NCBI RefSeq assembly: GCF_901709675.1 | Contig: NC_051105.1 | Location: forward strand, 9,048,104-9,112,103 | Direction of reading: 5' to 3' | Origin: Syngnathus acus | Lineage: Eukaryota; Chordata; Actinopteri; Syngnathiformes; Syngnathidae | Length of the DNA stretch: 64,000 nt | Part shown: one piece after another, positions 12,678-26,088 of the stretch | How the letters are laid out: every line of letters begins with the position of its first letter | Numbering within the stretch: the first letter of the stretch is position 1 | The notes under the pieces: generated by a model | The model's input: the letters and a program-made list of their open reading frames with translations, nothing else | Database searches by the model: none | What the model was told of the DNA's origin: nothing | Program-made: the position numbers and the translations under genes

Positions 12678-15600
12678 TATAAACAAAGCCTTGTGTCTCG
12701 CTGCCTGAGGTTGAACTCATTCATTTTTAATTGGCTTTCAAATTTAGCTGTAAACACTATACATATTAATAAAGCTAATTAATTGGCAGACTAAAAAAAC
12801 GAAGTGGAAAATAAATTTTTAATTGTGCTGACAAGTTCAGGGAGAGGCCACGATTGTTCATACTGAAAATGTGCAAGGGAGGCAATGTAACGCTGATGCA
12901 ACAACACCCCAAAAACATTCTTCCATCTAGAACAAACTATTCCTGGTTTTACTCCATCAACGCACACCCCTTGACTGTTCACCTTCTCCATTTCATGGTT
13001 GTTTTCATCATCTCATTGCTTGACAAGACAATGGATAATAACCCGGTGATATCACAGACACCAGCAAATGAGAGTAATCAAGCTGTCTTGTCCTGGTGCC
13101 GTTCAGGTTCACTCATCAAACCCTAATTATCACCCAGGAAACCAATGTTCCGCTTTAATTATTCTGATGAATGAAATAGTACAGAGAGGAATCAGTCGGC
13201 AGCCAAGTGGAATAACAGCTTTTAGTCATAAAACATAGCAGAGTAGGAGGATGAAGAAGAAGAGGAGGAAAGGTGACTTCAGGGAGAGGCGCTATGAGGG
13301 ATGTGACAAAGGTAATGGATAAATTGGTTTCAGCATGGATGAGGAGGAACAAAAAAAATAGTCATACGAGGAATGCCGTGACAGGAGCAATCCTCAAGGC
13401 CAACAACGGACTTTTAAGTTGTGCTCAATATTGATGCAGTCATACCTTTTGACTTTTAATGATTGTTTGCTTTCCCTCAGGACTTGGCCTTTTAAAGGGT
13501 GTCATTATGTTTTTCATTGGAAGTTCGGGAGATGATTCAAACATCTATTGGGCTAATGTCTTGTGCACTCTGCTTTTCAGGCTGATCTGAAGACTGAATA
13601 TTTGTTTCTTCCATTTAAAATCCTATGTGGATAATTATTTTAAACTACAGCTGATGTCTTCATTATCATTTATAAACACATTTCAATCTCGGACTAAGTC
13701 AGAAACTAGCCGACTAAACAAAAAGTGTTAAGTTTGAATCGTTGCCCCATCGCGTGACTCACCTCCCTGAAGCCTTGGCACTACCTTAAATAATAAATCA
13801 GATGTAACAGGTACTGCCAAACTATTCTTTGGAATACATAATTCATCAATGATGAATACAAAATTAAGTGAACTATGCAGATGTGTATGCTCAAGACACG
13901 CTCACAAATATATTTCTCAATTTATGCTATCATCTCTACTTTCTGGCCACAATTCTGACTCACCTTTCTATTTGACAAAATACCCAGTAATAATCCATAG
14001 TGTTAAATTGGTAACATTTAAAACAAACATAATGTTGGCACTGCAGAACATTTAAAAAAAAATAGAAACTAAAAAGTCTTGTTCTGGTTGAGGGCAACAA
14101 GTCCTTGCTCCTTATCTGCAGCCCAGCTGAGTTGCTTCATGCTATCGGCAGGCTGTTATCTCGGTCCCCCCTTAAACCTCAGCATGGTGTGAGCTACCCG
14201 CACCCTATCAGTGACTGTCCTCACAGAGAAACATCCATGGCCGCCAGGTCTTCCGAGACCCCGCTTTGACCTCTCCTTGGTTTTCCTTAGTCGACCTTGT
14301 TGGCCTGTTTTCCTCACCTACTGTCATTTTTCTTCCCATCTTTCGCTTTCCCCTTGCTGTCAATGTTAATGGAATACCGGTTGTATGTTTCAAAACAAGC
14401 CCCCAAAAATGTAAATTCAAAATGCTGTTGTAATATAACACATCCATCTTTTTATGGTCAGATGGTAAATATGTCAAAGCACGGGATGAGGCTTTTGCCT
14501 TTGTTAGGTCTAAATTAATATATAGTTGCTTCAAAAGCTTTGTATTTTTTATGTTACTATACAGTGGATGGACAACAAGTTAGAATCTAATAGTCACTTG
14601 ATGGATGGATTTAAAGTATGTCATGGATGTAAGTTGTATTTTGTTTTTTTTAGTATTCCACACTAGTCCATAAAGAACGTTAGTGCACTGCCGCCCCGAT
14701 TGCATGTTTTCTCATGCTACAAATGCCACATTTGTATTCATCGGTGGATGTATTTAGAGCAGACTGCACATCAGGGCCAACCAATTATCCCATAACAATT
14801 GAGAACACGCTTATTAGAAATGTCGGATTACAAAAACTAAGAATGCACATTGCATGCCTTGCAAAACAATAACTGGAGGAGGGAGAAAAAAAAAGGCCAC
14901 ACTGCTATGGGAAAATCAAATGGTGACGCTTTTTCAAGAGGATATACTACTGTATTTGCTATGCAGTCAGGTAACAAACAGAATGACAAATGATAACCCC
15001 GTCGAGAATAGTTTTTAAAAAAAAATATCTGATAGATATATTGGAACCATAACAGCGACAGAGTGAGGAGTGCTTGAGAGAAAAAAACATTCAGATTGTT
15101 TTCTGACCTACATATCGATTTTAAGCAGCTTGATATTCTTTCATGTTAATCACACTTTACTGGAAAATGCTACAAAAGCATTTTCCATTAAAATTACGAA
15201 TCCCTTGAATTTACACAAATCACATTTAAAATAAAAAAAAGTACAAATAGTCCATTTTATCTTGTTGAATACATTATTTGGGTAAAATCAAATTGGATAC
15301 TTTCACACTCAATAGTTAATGGTGAAACTGACATTAACCAAAGCTGACACACACAAAAATACTAATAATAAAAGAATTGGAAATAACTGAAGCCCCCCGC
15401 ATCTTCAAATGGCCTCCAAGCGCGACTACTATTGAGAAAATGAACATTGCGTGCACGTTAATCTGCACTGACTCGCTGTGTTGGAAACATCCAACCGGCT
15501 GTACAGTGCCAGGCCGACACGAGCTCAGGTAGCTGGGGAGAATAGAGACACGGTACCGTTTACAATGGGAGTAATTATTCGAGTGGCGACAGTGACAGCA

Positions 15601-17355
15601 ATGCTAATGAGGGTTGACAGCCACACCCCCCACGGCTGTTTGTCCTAATAGGCTAAACATCAGGCACTAAGTGATTGGCGCGTTCACGCTCACACACTGC
15701 TACTTTGTTTAAAGATAAGCATCACATAATTTTGCCATTTTATTTTGTGTGTTTGGAGAGTATGACCAAGGGAACACAAAATTGCCATTGCTAATAAGCA
15801 AACATGCCTTTCTATATTTTCCCAGAGAAAAAAACAAGAACACATTATCGAAAAACAAACTACGTTTTATTACGAGGGGACGATTTTCCCTTTAATTTGT
15901 AAACATTTTAATTTGCTGCAGATGATATTGCTTTTTAATATGTGGCTATAGAAAACGGTCTGAAATGAGAGCAAATGTACTAACACTGTAAAAATCAATT
16001 AGGGCCACTTGATTGGTATAATGAGGTTTCTTCAGCAAAATGCCAACCACGCCACATGATCGGCTCATTGTTAAGTGGGAAAAATGAATGAAGTCCAAGA
16101 GGGAGGATTGAATCAAAAAGGGGGCTACAAGGGCAAAGGCATGCAGAGAGGATAATTTGCACTTTCAACTCAGTCACTCATGTGAAGGCAGAGAGACAGA
16201 TGAGTGCAGAGAGGTGGAAAGGGGATAGAAAAAGAAAAGAAAACTCGAGAGGGAGGAAACACAACCTGGTCAATGTTCAAGTAGTTTGATTGTATACTTG
16301 GTAAATGCATTCAGATCACTTAAGTGTCATTAAAGACCAAAATGAATACATTTTATGTTCAGTCAAAAAAGATTTAGATGGCTGAAGTCAATATTGGATT
16401 TTGTCAAATAATGTGAGCTGACTTGCCCAGACCTTATTTTAAACTCTACACACCTTTCTTATTATTATCTTCCACCTAATATAAATGCAAATTGAATGAA
16501 GGGAATAATTTTGACTTCAAATGACAGATTTAATCCACATATCCATTTCCTTGGCATTGTATTTTATTGTTCAGTGATTTAAAAGGAAATAACACCTCAT
16601 AATTTATTCCTTACTACTTTAAAGCAAGTTTAACATTTTACAGCATCTAAACAAGATAAAAAGGCAACGACCTTAGGTAAGCAAATATTTTTTTAGGTTA
16701 TTTTTTTGTTCGTACATAAAACCTGGTTCTTAATAACTGGCCTACAAAAAATGTCAAAACACTTGTAAGCAGTGATCTTAAATAACTTTAGAATTCTATG
16801 TTCCTAAATCGATAATTATAAATCGTTTCTCAGGAAATCCGCTTTCGGAAAATTGTTCTCAGGAGGCAGCGGAAATATGTCTCACTTCGGAAATAGTCCT
16901 GTGGGAATTATGCATGAATAATGAATTTACCTCTAACATTTTTTTCTGCAGTTATAAGCAGCCTGTGCATGTAACTTTTGGGAATTTATGTAATATATAC
17001 AACTGAATTAATCAGTTGAATAATCTTGTAATTTCGTTGAGAAGGGCACCAAAGTTTGAAAAAAAAAAAAAAAAGGACATAGGCAACACTGCAGTTATAC
17101 TGCCACAACACAATGGCTACAATCCACACACCTGGAATGAAGTTAAAAGTTTTTGCTTTACAAATGAGAGCACTTTTTCCATTTAAACGCTGCTTATATA
17201 TTTTTTTAATTCATTAACTTTTTTTTTTTAAAGCATATGAAATGTGAGGCTATTGATAATTTTTAACGAATGACAAGGTCGGCCTTCATCTCCAATGAAA
17301 GCTTGGTTGAAATAAAACGAATTTCATTGTATGTACTTTTAAATTGGAACAATAC

Positions 17356-17373
17356 AAAAAAAAAAAAAAAAAA
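17356..17373 (+). repeat. Poly(A) run of about 18
   Basis: A homopolymer in AT-rich DNA. No SINE or processed-gene body is recognisable in front of it. Confidence 0.85.
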
Positions 17374-20300
17374 GTCCATTCAAAAGCTACTTTTTAAACA
17401 CCAGCAATTGCGCCAACATAGACAAGGCGTAAACAACACATGAACAGAAACACGGTGTTGACTTGCGTGACAAAAAGTAATTTAACAAGGTTTCTCCTCC
17501 TCTTGCACTGAAATATTTTCCACTGTGGTTTCACCTCACCTACAGTGTCACACTTTTTGATGGTGACAGTTTGCTGGTGCAAGCAAAACAACTGTTTTTG
17601 ATGTGTGAATTGAGTGAGAATGGACACAGGGTGGAAAAATTGACCAGTGGCACCGGAGATAGCTTTTAGCAATAGGTGCTCACAAACAAACTTAAAAAAA
17701 GCTATTTTTACTTATATTTCCATTCATTTCAATAGGGAAACATTGTGATGAGAGTTAGCATAGCACAAATTAAACATCGATCTCAAGGCACCACTTTATA
17801 GTGATATGGATTGTTATTTGACACACAATTACTTTTGCAACATTATTGAAGCCCACTGATGTTGATGTGCAACCTGCATGTTAAAGTGAGGCAATTATGT
17901 TGAATTTAGATGGCACTCTGAAACGTGTCGCAACACAATCCTGATTGTCATCTGGAATGAGCCTCCCTGACAGTCTGTCTCTTGCATATCGACTTGAATG
18001 TCAATGACTGATACCATTTTACGACAAACGTGTTTCACATCTGAGCTTTGAGAGAGATAGACTGTCAACAATTTAAATTACAGTGTTCTCTTTAAAACTA
18101 CAGAAATACATTTAATAGTGAATATTCTTCATCGTAATGCTTAGTAGGAAAACTTGGGTGAGATTACAGTTCATGAGTAACATTTCCAGTATTGGTCGCA
18201 GGTAGATGATCAGAACCATATGATTGAATGTGACACTGACCATGACTGTGCAATCATGCGACATTCATGTGACATCATTCCTCAACTGTATACTGGGCGG
18301 ACGCTATCAGGCAGACATGAAGTGTCCACTTACAGATTTATCACCGACTTGATTTAGAAAACACACCAAAAAAAAAAATCTGGTGAGAAAAAACCATTTA
18401 CCCCCCCCCATAGGAAATATGTAAAAAAAAGCACAAATAATCACGTTATTGGCAATTTCGTACCGACTCTGCAAATCCACTAGTATGGTATGTATAAAAA
18501 TATATTCAACAATAGTACATTTGAGGCAAAGTAAATAGTGGTTCCAAGCAGCGAGCCACAATTCACCATCCTGTCAACACCAAGGTGGCGATCAAACGGA
18601 GCGGTTCCCCTTCAGTGCCTGGGAACATACACTTTGATCCTCTTTTGGCCTGACCTGTTTTCGACCTCATGGGTTGAAACAAAAGGTCTTTGGTCTCTTC
18701 TCAGACCTTAGTAAGGTATTAGATTGCTGCAAAAGCTAATGTTTGAAGTGAGGGGAGGATGGGAAGAGACCAATTAATGAATAAGTTTATAGGTTTTTAG
18801 ATTATACATTTAGAAAAATAAAACATATTAGAAAATAAGGAAACAAATTATTGTTGTTTTGGACTTTAGTGAAGAATGTATTCACATCCCTGTGCTGCAT
18901 GCAAACTAATAAAATGCTGTCGTGCTGAAGAGCAGTCACAAGTTCATTTCCCAACAAGCACAAACACTGACGCACACATACACTCCAACACACACACACA
19001 CGCAGCATCTATCCCTCCTCTGCAGTCGGACATCATTCTGCGTGCCTAATAGGGAACCTACTGCACTTCACCTCGTATCCCATTACCCTGCCAATCATCA
19101 TTCCCACCGATGTCAAACTGTGTTGGGACTCTGTGGAAGGACTGTGACCTTGTATCACAATGCTTCAGTCAGAATGGAACAGAAATATTTATACCTGCCA
19201 GACAGATAGACTGATGTATAATTCATGGCTTTAAGACTGGCTGTGCTGACCCTGGACTCTGCAAGATGGAGACTTCTCAGGGTTTATGACACCCTCATTA
19301 ATACTCAGTGGGGACACTCCTCTGAAACAGGTCCGGTGTGCGTCTGGAAACAATATAGGGGTCTTTGGTTTGTGCATGGGCATGAACACTGTTTTTATGC
19401 TAATGCATTCATTGTCTTGCTGTATTCATATCCGGCTGCTTCAATTGTCAGTTTTGCTACCTGCCCATTAACATATGCTGCCTGTAGGATTTCTCAACTC
19501 GGCTATCCATTTGCTGTCACTGCCCATCTGAGTTTAGCTCATTGGGGCAACAGGTGATGCCATTTTCTTGTGGTTAAGATTTGTATCCCAGGTATTATTT
19601 GTGATTCCTTTCTCCGCGTTTTTTTTTTTTTTTGACGATCCTTGCATAGTAATCTAATAGGCCAATATTAAATAGCACATCTGTTAAAAACAGATCTGAA
19701 CGGTACTGAATAAAAAAAAAAATGTTCCACTGGATTATAAATCTTATTGGATTTTGATTTACCTATTTACCAGTCATTCTGACCTCTTATGAATCTTTTT
19801 TAAAAACAATTTTCTTTGACCTCAATGCATAAAAGTTTTTTCTACTCTGTACACAGACAAACAAAAGTATGTATCTCTTTAGTACTTCACTAAGGTAATA
19901 AAAAGGGTTTAAGAAAAGTTTTGGGGAAGAATAAAAAGAATGATTATATTGTAAAGATCCCCTACCCTCACTTTATAGTCACATTTGGATGTCATCAAGC
20001 AACATAATCATATCAGCAAAGAATCTCCACACGACGCTGATTATTATTTGCATCTAACCTGTGTATACCTGATGGAAAAAAAAATGGAGAATGAAAATAG
20101 CTTGCTGACATCGCCGTGTTTTTGCAACAAAATGGATGTCGGGTTAGCTCACCGAGCCCATGTCATGAAAAATAATGTAAGCAGGAGAAAACAGATGGGG
20201 TAGCGGGATTGCTATTCAGTCAGAGCGGGCATTGTGTGCCATCTGTTGACAATAAGATGGCAGCTTTACATTGCAGACGATACACAGGGGGAGCTACTTT

Positions 20301-21321
20301 TTGGCTGCAATCATCCTTGTTAGAGCAGATAGTTATTTTCCGTAAGTAGCTCATAAGTGCAGATGCAATGATGCTTGTTGTTCATCGTGGGATTAGAGTT
20401 GGAAATACAACAAAAACAAAAAAAGAGCTTGTAAAGTCGTGGAGCATATGCCCAGGGCAGACCACAGCTTACATAAGCACACAGCAATTTGCCAAGATTT
20501 TTATGCGTTGATTTATTTAATCAAATGAATTGTATTAAAATTCCGCTGCAAAGTTGAACCAAACAAATGTAGGAGATATTGCTAAAGGGAACCCGGTAGT
20601 AATCAAAGCAGGCTAGTATCTCCCGAGCTACATCCTGAAATCTTTTTTGTCCACACAGATGAGCCCTAAAATCAATACTGATGATTGTGAAACACAATTT
20701 CTGCTTTAAAGAGTGGTCCTGGGTTTCCTAGCCGCGAGTAGACTTCCTAAGGCTCGAGGAGTTTCCCCAGAACTTGTTATTAAGCGTGCCTGGGAATGGC
20801 ATTTGTGCACGGCCCACTCGCTCAAATCCAGCGCCAGCAATAAATGCAATTTATATGTCCCTTAAAATCAGCTGACAATATCCACATATTAACCAGACTC
20901 ATTGTCAGTTATGTGCAAAAAAAAAAATCCAGGTTGCCAGCACTTTGAAACAAAGTGAACTAAAGTGTTCATTTACATCATATCACAGACATACCCAAAT
21001 ACATTCAAATGGGCATTTGAAAACGAATACAGTGAGTAGTGCAGACACAAATTCACCAAGACAGATGCATGGGTTCATCTCTGGTACAACTGTCTCATTT
21101 GCATTAACTCCCGCTCGGTTGTCAGTCATTAGAACGTGCACAGACTTGCGGCACTCCGGACGATGAAATAGTTGGTCATAGTTACAGTAGGGATAAACGT
21201 TATTCATCTCATGAGGCAAATTAAGGAATGCACAGAAATGTGCACGCCGTCGCCTGATTTACACATCGACGTGATAAGAATGGAATTAAACTGAAATCAC
21301 TAAAATCATTCAAGTGGACAT

Positions 21322-21345
21322 TTTCTTTTTTTTTTTTTTTTAATA
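21322..21345 (-). repeat. Poly(T) run
   Basis: TTTTC followed by about 18 T and AATAAAAG. Could be the tail of a minus-strand retroposed sequence, but nothing recognisable follows. Confidence 0.8.
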
Positions 21346-22559
21346 AAAGAATCGGCAAGTTGATTTATGCCATAAGGGAGTCACTAATTTGTGCAACATT
21401 TTACTGCTCCATGCATGAATAAGCAATGATGATAATAGCTGACAAATAATTTGTTTAAAAATATAGTCTGCTCCTATTTTCGTCAATTACTCACGCCAAA
21501 TATACAAGACAGCCACAGAAACAAAAGTAAAAAGTTGGATTTTTTTCTTAGCACTCAGATGGCTCCCTTTTGATGACAGTCATCAGCGTTCCCTCCCATA
21601 ACGGCATGCAACAGGGCAAACACACTCTTCGACAAAATATAAAAAAACAAAAATCATCTCTCTTTGTATTTCTTCCTCTTTCCTCCTCTCTTTCGACAAA
21701 CGGGAAAATGCAGATAAAAAAAAGTGATGGGCCAATGTGGGCGAAGGGTGTTTGAGATGGTGGTGCCAGAGATGATGGGATGCAAATGGATGCGTGAAGT
21801 GTTTACACGTGCCTAATTCCCACTTGTCAATCAATTTGAATGCTCAGGAGAGTTTAGAATCAATTCCATTTGATGGGAAGAATGAGTCAAAAGGAGGGCT
21901 TTGAATGGAAGCTTTGAGAGAGAAATATGCTGTTTGGGAATTTGAAAAAAAAAAAATGGAAAGATTGGAGTGTTTTGTCTCACAATGGTAGAAGTCTCAA
22001 GCGGTGTTTTTTTTTCCCTTCACCATTTTTAGAAAATGTATAAAATCCAACACAGTAGCCTTGGGAAATTTTCACATTGACCTTCATCTGTGATCCACTT
22101 GATCTTTAGGGCAAGCAATTTTAAAGGCAGCTTTACACACTGGTGCGCCACTTGAAATTCTATTTTGACAGCATTTATGCAACACATTTCAAATCCGCAT
22201 ACAGGTTAAAGTGCACATGTATTCAAAGTCGTATATGGATGGCGGCATTCCAACCTGACCCCAAAAGGTTCACTGCAGGCGACTATTTCAACACCTCTTT
22301 AAAATAGAATAAACTCACTCAAGCACTGAGATTTGCGCCTTCTTCATAGGCATAGAAGTCTGAAAATTATTTCCGGACGCCGCATGAACCTATCTTTAAA
22401 TTATTCCCTAAATGTCCGAAATTAGCCCCCCATGTGCCAATCCTCCACACTTCTAACCACAAATTAAAACCTCCTACCTGGATGAGGCCAGCCATTATGC
22501 CGCCCTTCAATTGGGACAGCTATAGTGTGAGAGAATCACGGGCAGCCGGGACACAGCAG

Positions 22560-22755
22560 CAAAGATTGCACGTAGGAGACAATGTCGGATGGAAATAGGG
22601 AGCTTACCAAACTGGCGCACTGATGAGCTGTCATCCGTATTATGCAAATGCAAAGCAGCTGGTTCATACAAAGGTCAACCCGAAAGGAAGTCGGTGCAGT
22701 GGCGGCCAATCACGATGGCCGCTGGCTGTCACGGGCCCCAGCTGCAAAACATGAG
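22560..22755. promoter_or_regulatory. Block with octamer-type motif ATGCAAAT
   Basis: G/C-balanced DNA containing TTATGCAAATGCAAAGC, which includes a perfect ATGCAAAT octamer (the POU-factor site). It also contains a short open + frame ending near a donor-like ATGAG then gttaagt at 22753. Could be enhancer or chance; no family match for the frame. Confidence 0.2.
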
Positions 22756-24289
22756 GTTAAGTATAGTTCCATTTAGTATAATATTTTAAGTAATCTTTGG
22801 TTTCCTTTTTGATATTTATTAAGCATAAGAAAATTCTTGTCTTGTGAAAGTCTTACATCTAAAATATATTAGTGCTATTATGCGCAATGATTGTAAAATA
22901 TTGCAATCCTAATCACGGCATTCTTAAAATAAAGGAAACCTTGAACGAAAGACGTTCACACTTAACATCGTTAAAAGTTATGAAATGTCTCAGGTGTCCC
23001 CTTATTCATTTCATATTTTCCTCAATGTCTTTTCAGAAATGTCGTATCCGTGGTCAACCTTTATTCTGAGGTTACTCCCCAAGGCCAAGTGATGGATCCT
23101 CTGAATGATGAAAGCTTTTTTTTTGATGTGCCTAATTGATCCACATCTGGGAATAAAGCGGTCGAAGAGGTTGAAAAAGAGTCTGAAGCACAAAGTTGAG
23201 GATTATGGAAAGCTAGCAGAGTCCAGGGGCATGCTTCCTCTTCTTTTGAAATTTGCATATCAAGGTATCACAAATTACTGCATTCAAGCAAAACATCTGC
23301 CTGCTCTTAACTGATCGTTGTCAAATTGATGAGGGAAATTTTAGACTGTAACTATCCTAACAAAGTAAGTCTTAATACTCCCCTACAAATTTTATTATTA
23401 TATTTATTATTATTATTCCAAAGTAAAAAACGGAAAAAAAAAAGTTGGTTATGTGGAATGCTGCTGGAAGTAAAAATTAAAAGACAACTTTCTTAAGACA
23501 CATTTGAAAATCTTCGACAATGATTTATTTATATCATGCTGCAATTCTGATTAAGTCATTGAAAGAATCATAGACAAATAAAACCGAATGGACAATTCAG
23601 CAAAATTTTTACTTTAGGCCTATTTAAAATTGTATGACAGGACTCCAGAGAGTTTCAAAAGAATTTAAATGCAGAGTTCAGATGGAGTTTAAATACTCTA
23701 ATACTATTTGGAGGGCGGGGCTCCGTGGAGACATTTCTGAAAAGCAGGAACAGTATGGTCTCATTCCTTTCATGAACTAACTGTAGAGTCTCTCATATTC
23801 TACTGTAATTTTCTATTGTCTATTAGTTCATTCATCAACACGTTAAATATATAACCTTATATGAGCCGTGCGTTTAATTATGCTCTCAAGATTTATGACA
23901 AAGGTCTGCATTCATACTCATTGCAAACATAAAGGAATGATTTAGCACAGTATATCTATTTAAAATGCATAATATAGACAGCTGCTTATTTACATACACT
24001 CTTATTAACTAAACCAGTAAAATTAGCTACAAACTTCGACATCTGGACACCGGCATGAACAAACAAGGCAGTTCATAATTGAAACGTATAAACTCATGTC
24101 ATATACGGTATCCAATATTCATTTCTCACACAGTCAATTTGGATATTTTTTTGTACTAATAAATTTATTATTATTGTGATTGCAATAATCATCATCAATT
24201 TAGTCTGTTTTATTCATTTGTGCAGACGTTCCTAATAAACTGATATAATGTGGTTAAACAAAGGATGATAATAAAAATCGAAAGAGAGG

Positions 24290-24520
24290 TAAGGCGCACA
24301 CCTCCTTGCATTGATTAACCCTGCTAATGTGCTAATTTAGCCTGGTAAATTTTCTCTCTGCAACACCAGTCTCATCAAGGACCAATTAGCTCCTCCGCAG
24401 CCCACAAACATCTATCATAACGAGACAGACACACTCATCATTTCTCTTTAATGCTGCAACCCACGGCAGCTCCCCGCAGTCGATAGCGTTCCTCATGCGG
24501 AACTACGGTAAAACCGTGAC
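24290..24520. promoter_or_regulatory. Candidate conserved non-coding element
   Basis: A G/C-balanced block (GATTAACCCTGCTAATGTGC, CAAGGACCAATTAGCTCCTC) with several TAAT and CCAAT-like cores, flanked by simple AT-rich DNA. Texture-based inference. Confidence 0.2.
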
Positions 24521-24647
24521 CTTCCTGCAATCAATAGGCCGCAAACTTTGCTGAATGATAATGGCAATTGACTGTTTTTGTTTTTTTTCATTTTTACATG
24601 CAATACTTTTTATATATGGCTTTGATGAGGAAAAATGTGAGACTCAC

Positions 24648-24703
24648 TATGATTGGCTGGTGATGAGTTCAAGGAGTAGCCAGCTTGAGCTAAACCGCAA
24701 ACT
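24648..24703 (+). repeat. Degenerate fragment of the TGATTGGCTGG dispersed repeat
   Basis: It reads ATGATTGGCTGGTGATGAGT, then TCAAGGAGTAGCC, a worn form of the segment that usually precedes the GATAGGCTCC tail seen at 5000-5080. Too short and diverged to assign further. Confidence 0.45.
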
Positions 24704-26060
24704 TAAATAGGACAACTGTTAATAAATAATTAAATAAAAACAGGGATTAATTACAGTTGTGTGTGTTTGAGTTTATAAGAAAAAAAAAGACTTATATAAA
24801 GCAAATTTCAAACTTCAGGATATTTTCCTCACACATGGATGTGCATGTTTACAAATCTAATATGTAAAATACAGAAGTCAAACTCTCTGCATATAATGCA
24901 TGTATTTCTATTAACTAATAGTGGACTAAAATCTGTTTTAATATTTGTGTATGTGCAGATTATCCAGATGTGCATGGTGGAATAATTTGCCAAAAGTAAT
25001 GTTCATCATAATAAAGCCCCCTAATTTTGGCTCGCTTATATAAAAACAAATCTTAATTTCCACAAACCTCCTGTGAAAACAAAACACTTGAATCATAACA
25101 TTCTGGTACAACAGATTTTGCTGTTTGGCAGGATTTTGTTATCAGACACAGACGGCTGCCCATTGAGCATCTCCGAAGAAGAGGAATATGGCTGGAGAAT
25201 ATGCAGTGTCGTATTTATGCACAGTGCCGTCATTACTGAATAAAGCTTCGGAAAAATGCAGGCGAACAGCCTGATATGTGAATTAGGACAAAACATATTC
25301 ACGCGAAAGATCTTTTTTTGGGGGAGGTTGGTTCAGCTATTTTTTGTTGTATGACTTCACATGTTCACATTGTCCCTCATACATAGTACCTGATCGAGCA
25401 TTCACACATTTCCCGCACCATCTGTCAGCTTGCTGATTCCAGAACAATAAGCGGAATTTCCCTCCTACACCCGCCTCAAAGTGGAGATAATATTTCAGCC
25501 CATTTGCGCTTCTCATGGAATCATAGATCATGTCAATTTGTAAGCAAGCCTCATTTATCTAACCATGTTCATATTTGCTGGATGTAAAGGCAGAGTTTAG
25601 AAGATACAGGTTGCTGCTTTATGACATTTTCTAATACAGATGATTCACAATTACATTCCCTCCTGTGGAGAATATCTAATTAACCCAAGCCACAAGCCCT
25701 TGGACTGTGAGAATAAATATACCGAGACACGGTGGGGGGGCAGTGGAGGGAGGGTATGCATGTTCCGAATGGAGCAGCTGCGGGAGTGAGTCTAGAAACT
25801 TGTTGCTGGGAAACGGCATTGGCAACAACTGAGTCGTTAGGTCAGAACAATTCAGTGTGTTGATGTCCAAAATAAAACATCTGGAAAAAACAATTGTGAT
25901 GACGCAGATATAGAAATCAGTGAAGTATATGCAAACTGGCTGAAGTATTCCAAAGGTCAGAATTGAGATTGGTAAATCAGGGTACTTGAATATAATTTCT
26001 AATCAGCTTGACTCACAAATGTGGTATCAAAAGAGTACAGGTGAAAATTGAAGAATTTTT

Positions 26061-26088
26061 GGTGCTCCTTATAGTCTGAAAAATACGG
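26061..26088. mobile_element. Solo transposon end, same family as 49305
   Basis: These 28 bases match the right inverted end at 49659-49686 with only three mismatches. I see no matching left end in the preceding several hundred bases, so this is either a truncated copy or what remains after a deletion. Confidence 0.65.

Larger units (their letters stand above)
5581..24647. other. Gene-empty region upstream of stx19, first part
   Basis: About 19 kb with no recognisable gene. It holds simple repeats, poly(A)/poly(T) runs, the exon-like segment at 9378-9491 and the enhancer-textured block at 11640-11885. A purine-rich tract lies at about 16190-16260. The longest open frames (104-110 codons near 10873 and 19225) have no family character. 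Confidence 0.6.

Noticed and set aside
19489-19554. 22-codon open segment between acceptor-like and donor-like sites
   Set aside because: Short, no codon bias and a weak donor (gtgatg). Expected by chance many times in 64 kb.
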